Shown here one piece after another: positions 51,746-62,787 of a DNA stretch of 64,000 nucleotides. The position numbers and the translations under genes are program-made. The notes beneath the pieces were generated by a model, which saw only the letters and a program-made list of their open reading frames with translations, ran no database searches and was not told the DNA's origin. The DNA is taken from positions 150,008,179-150,072,178 of the forward strand of contig NC_080542.1 of NCBI RefSeq assembly GCF_028640845.1, given 5' to 3'. Each line of letters opens with the position of its first letter. Position 1 is the first letter of the stretch. This DNA comes from Ahaetulla prasina (taxonomy: Eukaryota; Chordata; Lepidosauria; Squamata; Colubridae).

Positions 51746-54700
51746 ATGGAAGAGCAGCAAGTTGAAAGCGTAGAAGGAGCGCCGAAACATGAATCTAACG
51801 ATTTAGTTGAAGTCACCTATTTCCCATCGGAGGAGAGGACTCGAAGCCCCGAAGTGGTAGAGCCTGCTTGTCAGCTTGGAGCACGGCCCAAGGACTCTGA
51901 TTCATGGGTAAGCTGCCAGTCGGGAGAAAACATTTCCCCGGGGCGGAATGGAGAGCCCCCTCCCTCTTCTCAACCTCACTGGAGGACAGTAAAACCTGGA
52001 GAATCGGGAGAGTCACTGGATTGGGACCTGAGAAACCCCCTAAATCCCAGTCCCTATTAGACCTCCCTGAAACTTTTGAGCGTCTGGAAGTGAGGCCCCG
52101 CATAAGCTCAGCCCACCTACCTCGAAGGCCTTTAGCTCAGCCTAAATTCACCTTCCCTCCCACCAGAGAGAAAGAAATTACTGAAGCTCGAAGCTGTTCC
52201 GATGAACGTAGAAGGACCTCCCTTCCCTCTTTCGGATGGCAGGGAGTTCAGGCAGCACCAGGAGCTTGGGGGGAATCGCAACTCCCCCCTCCAATCGACC
52301 TTTCCCGCCAACAGAGGCCTACGCTGCCTCCAGCAGCTTCTATTCCTCCTGGCTGGGCATTTTATCCTGGACAAGGGTGGATCCAATACCAATGGCAACC
52401 AGCCAATTCAGCACCTTTCTTTCCTGGGGGCCCCACGCCGATGTTTGTTTCATCAGCTGAAGCATTTCAAGAACTTCCTTCTCAGCAGCCAGGGGGAATT
52501 CCACCCCCCTTTACAGCTCAACAACCAGCCACAACAGCAACGGCCCCGCCCCCGCAAATCCCTCTTCAGCCGCAAGCAGGCCAGCTAAACCCCCCTGCAC
52601 CCCCTCCCCCAACCCCTCCCCCTTTCAAACCAACCTTTGATGGGAATCCACACCACCTGGCTTACTTTCTCAGCAGAATTGAGGCTTACGTTGAACAATA
52701 TAGACATCAATACCCATCAGAAAGAAGCCTAATCAACGCCATCTCGGATGGTATGAATGTAGGGCTAGCCTCAGAGTGGATAGCTCAGCTATACAATGAA
52801 CATGCACCAGAACTAAACAATGTTCACAGATTTATGGCACTGCTTTGCAACCGGTTTCAAGATGATGACCTAATTGCAGAATGTGAAACCTCCTTAAAAA
52901 CAATGAAACAAGGTAACAAGCCGCTAAAACAATTTGTATGGGATTTCAGAAGAGTTGCTGGCAATCTTAGACATTGGCCAGAACAAATTATTCTCCACTA
53001 CTTCAAAGACGCGATTGATCAAAACATCAGAAAGGCCTGCTCCACCAGAGGAATCCCAGAACAACTTAATGCCTGGTACAACGTGTCCATTGCTCTGGAC
53101 AGAGAATTCAACCCCCTCCAAAGCCAATCACCAACTACAACTCCACAACGACCACCTACAAGATCCTCTCTCTCAAGACCAACCACACCCTCCACCTTTC
53201 AACCTTCAACAATAATCAAATGCTACCGTTGTGGAAAACTAGGACATCGGGCGTCAGTTTGCCTAGCCCCAATGCCCCTCCCACAGTATCGGCCACCAAC
53301 TGCTACCCGACCACGCAACCCCCCTCAAAAGAATCCTAATACCAGTCGCTTTGCGAGACAAGCCATAGACCTCCCTCCTGACCTTCCGTCATCTGATTCG
53401 CCTCCCGACGACTCAAACCAAGCAGAAAACGACCCAATGGTGAGTGCACCTATTCCTCCTTTTGCCATCAAAGTAAACTTAATAATTCCAGGGGGAGGGG
53501 CCAAAAAAGTTTTAGACGCTATTGTGGACACAGGATGCACCAGATGCCTAATTTCAACCTCCACAGTCGCCCAACTCCATGTAAAAACATTTCCCTTGAA
53601 ACACCCAATTAAATTCCACCAAGTAGATGGAACCTTGATTGGTGGCGTTCCAGCAACCCAAATCACACAACTGGTTCGCTTAGAAATTGGTGCCCATCAT
53701 GAACTTATAAGATTCATAGTAATTCCCAAAATGTCAGAATCCATCATCCTGGGTTTAGCTTGGTTGGACAAATGGGAACCCACAATCAAATGGGAGGATG
53801 GATTCAGGAAAATTATATGGACTTTCGGACCCTTAGACCCAATACCCCCCACCCACAAAAAAAACCTTATCCAAAATGACCACCAGAGGGAACCAACAAC
53901 CACCATATCCAAGCCATCTCTTAATGAACCCCGCATCCCTAAAGCATACATGGATTTATCAGACGTTTTTAGCGAGGATGAATGTAACCTCTTACCCCCC
54001 CACCGGCAAACTGATTGCGCAATTGAATTGCACCCAGGGGCAAAGTTACCGAAACCCAAAATGTACTCAATGACACCAGCAGAAATGTCTGAACTAAGAA
54101 AATACATTGACACTAACCTAGCCAGAGGGTTCATTGAACCAGCAAAATCACCTGTAGCTGCGCCTGTGCTATTTAAACAAAAGAAAGATGGTTCGCTTAG
54201 ATTATGTATTGACTTCAAAAATATCAATGCGATTTGCATACAAAACACATACCCTTTACCACTTATGCACGATTTGTTGAACCACCTATCAAAAGGCAAA
54301 ATTTTCACCAGATTGGATTTAAGGGAAGCCTATTACCGGGTCCGCATCAAAGAGGGTGATGAATGGAAAACGGCTTTCAACTGCCCCTTGGGTAGTTTCC
54401 AATACCGTGTCATGCCCTTTGGCCTCCAAGGGGCTCCAGCTGTTTTTATGCAACTAATTAATGAAACCCTGCACCCCCATCTCTACAATGGGGTTCTTGT
54501 CTACTTAGATGATATTCTTATCTACACAGACAATATGGAACAACACATCAAATTGGTCAGACAAGTTCTTAAAAAGCTCCTAGCCGCCAAGCTATATGTC
54601 AAACTTTCCAAATGCGAATTCCATAAGGAATCCCTGGACTACCTAGGTTACTGGATATCAAACAAAGTTATCGAAATGGACCCAGGCAAAGTAAAAGCAG

Positions 54701-54906
54701 TGTTGGACTGGCAACCGCCACGCACACGTAAGCAACTTCAAAGTTTCTTGGGATTCGCAAATTTTTACCACAAATTCATTCCTTCTTTCGCAGAAGTAGC
54801 TCTACCATTAACAGAATTACTAAAAACTGGGCCATTACCCACCAAACCCAAACCTAACCAACCCCTACCTTGGACGATGGACTGCCAACGTTCTTTGAAC
54901 ACCTGA
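51746..54906 (+). pseudogene. Gypsy-4 gag, protease and reverse transcriptase
   Basis: Gag begins at the ATG at 51746 in one frame and passes to the frame of 51904-54906 by about 52060. Then follow a Pro-rich spacer, a capsid-like segment (FDGNPHHLAYFLSRIEAYV), a CCHC knuckle (CYRCGKLGHRASVC), protease (DAIVDTGCTRCLIS) and RT (LRLCIDFKNINAI, MPFGLQGAPAVF, catalytic LVYLDDILIYTD). Gag and pol being in one frame without a stop is usual for several chromoviruses. The frame ends at 54906; RNase H continues in the frame of 54870-55979. Confidence 0.9.
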
Positions 54907-55979
54907 AACGCCTCTTCTCGATGGAACCGATTCTTCAACACCCGGATCCAAATAAACCTTTTGTGGTCCAAGCTGATGCAAGTGATGTAGCAGTAGCCGC
55001 TGTCTTATTACAACGGAATACCGAGAACAACCTTATGCCCTGCGCGTACGTATCTAAAAAACTGACCGACACTGAACGCAGATGGGCAGTTTGGGAAAAA
55101 GAAGCCTTTGCGGTACTTTGGGCACTCCTCTCCTGGAGACACTTCCTTGAAGGGGCAAAAGAACCGTTCGAGGTGTGGACGGACCACAAAAACCTCGAAT
55201 ACTTAAAAAAACCCCGAAAGCTTTCTCCCAAACAAGTTCGATGGGCTCAGTTTTTCAAGTGCTTCCATTTCACCCTCAAATACATCCCAGGCGACCAAAA
55301 TCTACTGGCTGACGCCCTATCTAGGAAACCACAATTTGACAGCCAACACGAAGAGGTGATACATGCGATGATCCCCGATAGCGAACCGGCCAGCCAAGCA
55401 CTTACTCGACCGCGATCACGCCGCAGTACTAACATCCCACCAAATAAACTGCTAGCGGACTTAAAATCAGCACTAACTGACGATGCTTGGTTTAAAGAAA
55501 ACTTCCCAGACCTCACCTTAAGGGATGGGATACCCTGGAAGGGCACCAAAATTTATGTACCCGTCGCTATGCGGTTGCCAATACTACAGAGAAGCCACGA
55601 CTCTCGCCTAGGAGGTCACTTTGGATTTTTAAAAACTCTCCACTTGGCTAGAAGACAATTCTGGTGGCCGAAAATGAAATCAGATGTCGAAGACTATGTC
55701 AGGAGCTGTGCTACCTGCGCCACCATGAAGTCCAGACCAGGTAAACCCCCTGGACTCCTACAACCCGTAGCCGAACCCACCAGACCCTGGGAAGAGATTG
55801 CCATGGATTTTATTGTTGAACTCCCACCTAGTGGGGGAAATACAGTGATATGGACCGTAATGGACTTGTTCTCTAAACAGGCCCACTTCACTGCGTGCAG
55901 CGGATTGCCATCAGCTAGAAAATTAGCAAAGCTCTTCCTCAAACACATCTACAGACTGCATGGAGTCCTAAAAGGATAA
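54870..55979 (+). pseudogene. Gypsy-4 RNase H and integrase N-terminal part
   Basis: RNase H (VVQADASDVAVAAVLLQ, WTDHKNLEYLK), integrase zinc domain (HDSRLGGHFGFLKTLH ... CATCATMK) and the start of the core (MDFIVELPPSGGNTVIW). It stops at 55979 just before the second catalytic block, which is present in another frame at 55975-56080 (SDRGVQFTAKFW). Confidence 0.9.
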
Positions 55980-56107
55980 TATCCGACAGGGGTGTTCAAT
56001 TCACAGCCAAGTTCTGGAGATAGTTCCTACGTTCCATTGGGTCGTCTCAAGGACTTAGTTCTGGATTCCATCCGGAGACTAACGGAGCGGCTGAAAAATT
56101 AAATTCG

Positions 56108-56875
56108 ATGGTGGAATACATATGGTGTTACGTAAATTACCAACAAGAAAACTGGTCCGACTTGTTACCATTTGCTGAGGTTGCATATAATAATGCGGTA
56201 CACAGCAGCACGGGGTTAACCCCTTTTCAAGTAACCAGCGGCATGGACTTCGTTCCAATGCCTGAACTCCCCGTGCAACCCCCCACTTCGGTTTCCCTAA
56301 CAGACTGGATGAATTTGTTGAAGAAAGGTTGGGAAAACACAAAAAAGGCCTTAGCTGTGACAGCTCGGAATTACAAAGCCCAAGCTGACAAACACCGTTC
56401 CCTTCAACCCCCTTTTCGCATTGGAGATAAAGTCTTTTTGTCTACTAAGTATCTAAGATTAAGGATACCCAGCAGAAAATTCGGTCCAAAAGTTTTGGGT
56501 CCTTTCCCCATTATAAAAATTATTAATCCCGTTACTGTCCAACTCAAACTCCCTCGCATGTTGGGGAAAATACACCCGGTATTCCATACCAGCTTATTAA
56601 AACCTGCTAGACAGTCTAACCTGAGACCTCACCCTACCGCTCCCCCACCCCCCTTGATAATCCAAGGTGAAACCCACTATGAAATCAAGAAAATTCTTGA
56701 CTCTAGACTCTACAGAGGTCAATTACAATACTTAGTCCACTGGAAGGGATACCCATTATCTGAATCTACTTGGGTCAAAAGTTGGAAAGTAAATGCTGAC
56801 AATTTAATTAAACAATTTCACGACACTTTCCCTGACAAACCTAAGAAACCTCTTGGAGAGGGGAGGGGGGCGTAG
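56108..56875 (+). pseudogene. Gypsy-4 integrase C-terminus and chromodomain
   Basis: YVNYQQENWSDLLPFAEVAYNN, the GPF/Y module (FRIGDKVFLSTKYLR, FGPKVLGPFPIIKIINP, GKIHPVFHTSLL) and a chromodomain (HYEIKKILDSRLYRGQLQYLVHWKGYP), ending at the stop 56873-56875 before the 3' LTR. Confidence 0.9.
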
Positions 56876-56962
56876 AAGGGAATTGTGGACCACTGACACT
56901 CTTCTTTATCGACTCTTTGTTTTCTTTCCTAGGATATAGCTTCTTTTCCAAGGGGGGACGCC

Positions 56963-57333
56963 TGTCAGGCCTGGAAACCATATTAGACTTTAGGGTTCCA
57001 GACGCTGCCACATTTTTCCCCTGAGGGGAGGAGGGGGGGTTGAGGGGTATGGTAACATTCTTCAAGCCGGTCAAGGTCGGATGGTGTAAACGTCTGCAGG
57101 AAGAGTGGCAAGAAGATATTCAAATGAACTGGAAGAACGTGGGACCATGTGACCATCAAAGGGGTCAGGGGGGTGGGACTCTTGGGGTTTGTATAACTGG
57201 GAAAAGAATCCGGAACTTCAGTTTTGGAATTGCACTCATCATGTGCCAGTCTCCTCATGCTAGTAAAGAACTCTGGAAAAGAAATGTCTCTGAGTTTCTT
57301 TTATGCAGAAGAGGTATTTCTGGAACCTTGACA
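56963..57333 (+). repeat. 3' LTR of Gypsy-4
   Basis: 371-bp copy of 51252-51620. Confidence 0.92.
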
Positions 57334-57338
57334 GAATG

Positions 57339-58663
57339 TTTTGCCTAAATTCTTGTTCTTGTTTCAGATGATACCAATAATTAAGAAAGACAAAAATTTG
57401 GAAGAATGGCAGATTGGAATTAATAAATTTATATGGGAAGGGAAAAAAGCGAGAGTCAAAATGAAAATAATGCAAGATATACAGGAAAGAGGAGGATTAA
57501 AAATGCCTAATGTAAAACTGTATTATGAAGCAGTTGTTCTTTCGGTAATAAGTGATTGGTTTAATTTGACGGAGGAAAGGATTTTGAATATAGAAGGTTA
57601 TGATTTATTATATAGTTGGCATGCATATTTATTGTATGATAAGAAAGTAGATAAAGCTTTTAAGAATCATGTGCTGAGAATTTCTCTTCTGCGTGTCTGG
57701 AAAAAATATTATTATAAGTTAAATTATAAAATTCCCATATGGGCAAGTCCTCGGCATGCAGTAGAGAATATAAATATAGAACAGGAACAAGAAATGATTA
57801 CTTATAAAGATCTTTTATACAATGAGAGGGAAAATCTACAATTAAAATCTTTGGATACATTAAAAGAAGAAGGGAGGAATTATACTTGGTTTCAATATGG
57901 ACAGTTAAAGGCTAGATGGAAAGAAGATCAGAAAATTGGTATTATTCAAAATGAAGAAAATTTGGTTAAACAAATTAGAAATCAAACCCAGGGGCATATA
58001 AAGAGATTGTATACTGTGCTGATAGAAATAGATTCTGAAAGAGATTTAATAAAGGATTGTATGATAAAATGGGCACAGAATATTCAAGAACCAATAATGT
58101 TGGAAACATGGGAAAAAATTTGGGTTAGAAATGTTAAATTTACGCAAGCGCAGAATTTAAGGGAAAATTTTTATAAGATGTTTTATAGATGGCATTTAGA
58201 TCCTAAGAAATTATCATGTATGTATCCAGATATGCAAGCGAAATGCTGGAGATGTAATTGTGATGATGCTACATATTTTCATGTATGGTGGACTTGTAAG
58301 AAAATTAAGTCTTTCTGGATAAGAATCTGGTGGATTATGCAAAATGTTCTGAAGAAGAAGATAAAGTTCCTACCGCAATTTTTTCTTTTGGGAATAACAA
58401 CGGACGGTATAGTGATTGAGACTAAGTTGATTTTGAACTTAATAACAGCAGCAAGACTGTTGATTGGACAATATTGGAAGAAAAAGGAATTACCCACAAT
58501 AGAAGAATGGATATTGAAAGTTTCCAATTTGGCTGAGATGGCTAAAATTTCAGCCTTCTTGAAAGACAGTACTCAAGAAAAATATTTAAATGAATGGAAG
58601 AACTGGATTGATTATATTCAAAATAGATATCAGATTAAGAAATTTCGGATTGCCTTTGAATGA
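57339..58663 (+). pseudogene. L1 ORF2, C-terminal part (after Gypsy-4)
   Basis: Rejoins the ORF2 frame exactly: first part plus this part total 3795 bases (1265 codons with stop). It contains LPKFLFLFQMIPI at the junction, the Cys-rich C-terminal region (CWRCNCDDATYFHVWWTC) and ends FRIAFE. The 1264-residue length is typical of L1 ORF2p. Confidence 0.92.
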
Positions 58664-58894
58664 AGGATGTTGTTTTTGATTTTAATGGAAGAAGTCAGGT
58701 TATGTGGGAGAGAAGGATTATAATTGTGTTAGATTTTAAAAATTTAATGTATGACTGTTTGTTTAATGAACTATACCTTGTGTTTGCTCTGAGAAGTCGG
58801 GGGGTGGGGAGGGGGTTTTGGAGGGAGGGGGGAAGGTGGGGGAGGGGGAAAATTTAATTGTTGTTCTAAAACTTTTTCAATAAAAAAAAAAACA
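58664..58894 (+). mobile_element. L1 3' UTR and A-tail
   Basis: G-rich tract at 58796-58851, AATAAA followed by an A run at 58880-58892, then the right TSD copy at 58895-58910. The same layout ends the L1 fragment at 9344-9435. Confidence 0.9.
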
Positions 58895-59016
58895 CAACTC
58901 TGTTCCTGGGCTTAGCCTGTGCATTGATGGCTGTGCCTGTCTTCGTCCCTTTCTCCCTCCCTCCTCCCCTCTCTCCCTCCTCCCCTCCCCACATCAGCCT
59001 CTCCTCCAGCTCCTAC

Positions 59017-59113
59017 CTGGAATGAGGGCATCCTTGCGGCAGTCGTACAACGTCCCCAGCTGGAAGGGGTGGCCCAGGGCTGCTATCTCTATGGTGTCCT
59101 CTTCCAGGGCCAT
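59017..59113 (-). CDS. SNTX-like gene, first coding exon
   Basis: ATG at 59113-59111 (minus strand). It encodes 32 codons plus one base, MALEEDTIEIAALG followed by HPFQLGTLYDCRKDALIP, the conserved start of SNTX-family proteins, and ends CCAG/GTAGGAG. The leftover G joins GC at 33645 to form glycine (ALIP-G-ITLWDY), exactly as in the family. Acceptor-like AG dinucleotides just upstream (TTGTAG near 59122) suggest a separate 5' UTR exon. No signal peptide. It is 25 kb from exon 2 because of the L1 nest. Confidence 0.88.
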
Positions 59114-59585
59114 GTTGGGCTCCTACAATTGAAGATGCTTCTGCTGTCCTATAAGAGAGGAGAAACATCTGGAGGAGGCAAATACTGACAGTTGAGTCTG
59201 TGAGGGGATGCAGGATGTGGGCACAAGCCACATTCCCCCCACTGATGGAGGTCCACATTCTGGGTTGGCTGAGAAAGGAACGCTCCACAGAGACCCTTGG
59301 GGTAGGAGCAGCGGGCACAGCACACAGCTGGTGGGAGTGCAGAAGTCTTCGTGGGGCCAAAATTGGCAACCCCTCGGGCAGAGGTTATTTTAATCTTGTC
59401 CTTTTAATAGTATCTTTGTCCTTCTGGTCTTACTCTTTCAGGTGGGAGTTACAATGTTTTGCAATTCCTCTCTTCACCAGAGGAGGGCGATGCAGGGGCT
59501 TGTGACTCTATTTCCCCATAGAGAAAAAGCTGCTTTGGTTTTGGTGTTAGGGATTCTTGGGGATTCTTGGGGAATGGGTGCAGGG
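59114..59585 (-). other. Upstream flank of SNTX-like exon 1
   Basis: No repeat or coding segment recognised. The gene's promoter and untranslated exon(s) are expected here or further right; no TATA box stands out. Confidence 0.4.
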
Positions 59586-59781
59586 AGTGTATCCAGCATG
59601 GCTGCACAAAGATCCCTCCAATAAACTAAAGGACAAAAAGGACAAATACAAAAAATGGAAAGAGGGACACATAATTAAAGCAGTATATCAGCAGGTAGCC
59701 AAAACCTATAAAGACAAAGTCAGGAAAGCAAAGGCTCAGAATGAACAAAGACTTGCAACAAAAGTCAAAGATAATTTTTAA
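59586..59781 (+). mobile_element. CR1 LINE fragment
   Basis: Encodes LKDKKDKYKKWKEG and KVRKAKAQNEQRLATKVK, matching the linker of the CR1 at 17815-17975. Truncated at both ends. Confidence 0.85.
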
Positions 59782-59976
59782 AAAAGTTTATTTCAACATA
59801 TAAATAACGTTTTAGCAGATGTTAAAGTAAATTTAAAGTTAAACCAACTCTAAATTTTCCTTTTAAACTGGTCTTAAAAATTGTACTAACTGTCTTTACT
59901 TTGGCTGTAAACCACCCTGAGTCCTTTAGGAGAAGGGCGGTATAGAAATTGAAACAATAAATAAATAAATAAATAA
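59782..59976 (+). mobile_element. L2-type LINE 3' end
   Basis: GGCTGTAAACCACCCTGAGTCC, GGGCGGTATAGAAATTG, then (AAAT)n. Only the last about 195 bp remain. Confidence 0.85.
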
Positions 59977-61390
59977 ATTGGTTTAATTTAATACAATTAG
60001 AGAAATGGATAAAGTGGAAGAAAGATTAGAGGAGAAAGATATACAGTTGACAAAATTTGAAATGATTATAAAAGAATGTGAGGTGAATGAAGAATATATA
60101 GGTAAAGGAAGAATTGTGGAAATATATAGAATAATAATTGAATTAGAAGAGCAGGTAAAAGGTTTAAAATTAACTTGGGAATCAGATTTAGGAGAAATAA
60201 ATGACAAAAATTGGAAAAATATTTGGAGTAGACAAGTATATAAGAATATGTCAACTAAATTAAGGAAAATGGATATAAAGTGATATGGAGGTGGTACATA
60301 AACTAAATGAAATAGATGTAAATAGTAAATATACAAATATAAGCTGGAGGTGCAAGAAAGAGGTTGGAACATATACACACATGTGGTAGGGTTGTGATAG
60401 TGCACAAAAAATATGGGACATGGTATTTAGAGAAATTAGAGCACTTTTGAATGTAAATTTAGACATGTCACCAAGAATTGCATTATTGTTGCTGGTGGAA
60501 CAACGGGATATAAATGAAAGAAAAAAATGATTGTAAACTTGATAATGGCAGCTAGATTAGTGATGGCTAAATACTGGGGACGAAATTGGGACATTCAAAG
60601 TAATAAATGAAATTTGGAGCATGGCAATAAATGATAAATTAACAACAGAAATTAAATTTAAAAAAGGAATGATTAAAGCAAACAATTATAATGAAATATG
60701 GGGAGATTTTATAAAATCAGTGTTGGTGGAAGGAAAAGGGAATAAACCTACTCAAGAATATATGCTGTTTTGGAGGGGATAAGGGCACATTTAGAATATA
60801 TTGTAAAGAAATATAGAGAAAAAGAAATATAATTCTATTTCTCTATTTTTTCGCTGTCATGGAATTAGAAAAATGGTTAAAAGTTTGGGAGAGAAACTAC
60901 AAACTGACAATGGCCGCAGCATATAAAGAAAACCTTTACAAAATGTTCTACAGGTGGCATTTGCCGCCAACAAGATTAGCCAAAACGTATAAGAACTCCT
61001 CCGCCATTTGTTGGAAATGCAACCAGGCTCCGGCATCACATGTGGTGGGAATATAAGAAAGCAAGGAGTTACTAGGAGAAAATTCATAAATGGCTAGAAA
61101 TGATAACAGAGCAACATATAGAGTTCAGACCAGAGACGTGCCTCTGAGGTATATTGTCGGAAAGTTATGACAAAGCAACCGTCTACTTAGTGTTACATAT
61201 GTTGACGGCATCTAGAATTACATATGCTAAATATTGGAAAAATGTGAACACCCCACCAGATGATGACATAATTAGGAAAATTTGGGATTGTGCAGAAATG
61301 GACAGATTAACTTTAAAGTTAAAGATAAAGAAGACTCAAAATATTGCAGGATGTGGAATAAATTTTATGAATTTATTCTGCATTTTTGTA
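59977..61390 (+). mobile_element. Degenerate L1 ORF2 C-terminal fragments (two pieces)
   Basis: Piece one (about 59977-60840) is a heavily decayed ORF2 C-terminal region (NDKNWKNIWSRQVYKNMST, VGTYTHMW). Piece two (about 60850-61390) has AAYKENLYKMFYRWHLPPTRL, AICWKC, LVLHMLTASRITYAKYW and CAEMDRLTLKLK, closer to the twin-primed L1 at 35990-36399. Multiple stops and frameshifts. Confidence 0.8.
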
Positions 61391-62787
61391 AGGAGAAGCC
61401 GTGTGGAGTTAGCCTTTGCCAGGAACAATTGTTTGCTTTGGCTTATGTTCCCCTGGCTTCGACTCCTGGCTTTTGCCTTGCCTGGCTGGGAAGACTGTTG
61501 TCCGCCTTTTGTCTTGGACCTGGCCCTGCTCGTGCGGACTGCTTTCGGACTCTGCTTCACTGGGCCCTCGGAACTGCTTCTTCCCTGGGACTTTCTTGCC
61601 CTCAGGACCCCCCTTGTCTTGTGTCTGGACTCTGCCTTGTGGAGTGGACTTGGAACCCTGGACCTTGCCCTGTGAGTGGGCTCCTCCTCTGCAGGCGTTC
61701 TTCCTACTATAGAGGCTGTTGTTTGGGGGATGGAGGGTAGCTGCCGTCAGGGTAGCATGGAGACGGAGCCCTACTGGTCATCGGAGGGCCGTTGGCTGGA
61801 TGGTTTGTGGAGAGACATAAAGGTCTTTCTAGACCTTTGCCTTGCCTTGACCACCTGGGTCACAGCAGACGCCCTCTGCCCATCAGCCAGAAGCCTTCAG
61901 GGAAGGAGGAGGATGAATGAAGCTATTTCCTCTTTGGAAGGTGCAATTGGAGCCTCCAGGCAGGAACACACCCACCTGCGCTCCCCCTCCTGCATTGGGG
62001 AGGGGGCAAATCCCCACAGGAGGGCCAGAATTTGGCATCTCAATGGAAGAGAGCTCCGATTGGATGGGAGGGGTTGGACGAAGGTGTCTTCTCCCTGCAC
62101 TCAATTGCAGCTCTCTCCTTGTCTGGCTACCTGGGCAAAACTCAGCAGCCTTCAGAAAAGCAGCAACCCCCCCCCCATCAAATGACCTGAAATCCCCCCC
62201 CCAAATACTGGTGCTTCTGTGCCACACCCTGCTTTTCCCTCCCCCTCCCTCCTCCACATCCAGTTGCCCTTCCTAACAAGGAAGGTGGGATCCTGAGGGT
62301 CTCAGCTGCTAATCCCCCTCTGATTTCCTTTCCTAATATTGGGGTCTCCGCCGTCCCAGCCACCCATCAGCCTCTCCCACAGATGAGGAATCACTTCTTC
62401 TGGTGTAAAAGGAGCAGCTCCTTGACCTGCTCTCCACCAATGCCCAGGAGGAGCCCTGCTCTCACCCTGTTTGACTCCCCTGACCCATGAAATGCCAGTT
62501 TGGGGGTCTCGGTGCTTCTGGGGGCCTCACCTGGTGGGAGGGAATCAGGAATCCCCGGTGGCAGGTGGATGTGCTGCTCTCCTTCACTGCTTCTCTGCCA
62601 GATCTCCTTGTCCTTTGAACTGCCGGTGGAGTTTATGATGGTAACAGAGTCTAGAGATTGTAATTTCAAGCAATTAGCATATCCTGCTGCATCGCATCAG
62701 CTCTTCCGGTTTTTCTATCCTAAAAAGAGTCTCTGAAATGGGGACAACTTTTTCTCTCCATTCTTGAAGGTCTCCTTCAGTGTCTGG
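61391..62787. other. Unassigned region
   Basis: GC-richer sequence with no recognised gene. 61430-61680 is rich in CCTGGC/CTTGGAC repeats and looks repeat-derived, class unknown. C-runs at 62170-62250. It may hold the 5' end of the SNTX-like gene. Confidence 0.35.

Larger units (their letters stand above)
51252..57333 (+). mobile_element. Gypsy-4: chromovirus LTR retrotransposon
   Basis: Complete element inside L1 ORF2, TSD GAATG. The LTRs are 369 and 371 bp and differ at about eight positions. It encodes gag, protease, RT, RNase H, integrase and chromodomain, with frameshifts near 51960-52060, 54900 and 55975-56110. The coding parts resemble Gypsy-3 more than Gypsy-1. PPT AGGGGGGACGCC lies directly upstream of the 3' LTR. 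Confidence 0.93.
35062..58894 (+). mobile_element. Full-length L1 LINE split by nested insertions
   Basis: A single L1 insertion with a 16-bp TSD. Parts in order: 5' UTR (35062-35677), ORF1 start, twin-primed L1 insertion (35686-36399), ORF1 codons 1-36 (36408-36515), L2 cluster (36516-47859), the rest of ORF1 (47860-48792), ORF2 first part (48782-51251), Gypsy-4 (51252-57333), ORF2 rest (57339-58663), 3' UTR with G-rich tract and A-tail (58664-58894). Subtracting the nested DNA and duplicated target sites leaves about 5.67 kb, the normal length of a full L1. Before disruption both ORFs appear open apart from one nonsense codon. Confidence 0.92.
33646..59016 (-). other. Intron 1 of the SNTX-like gene, 25.4 kb, filled by nested transposons
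   Basis: Bounded by the exon 1 donor (CCAG/GTAGGAG) and the exon 2 acceptor (TTCTGCAG/GC). The split glycine codon (G + GC) joins in phase. About 23.8 kb of its length is the L1-centred nest at 35062-58894, and 0.87 kb is a hAT-like MITE. Without these the intron would be under 1 kb. Confidence 0.85.

Noticed and set aside
59013..59369. 118-codon minus-strand frame over SNTX exon 1
   Set aside because: It is in a different frame from the recognised exon and has no known motif.
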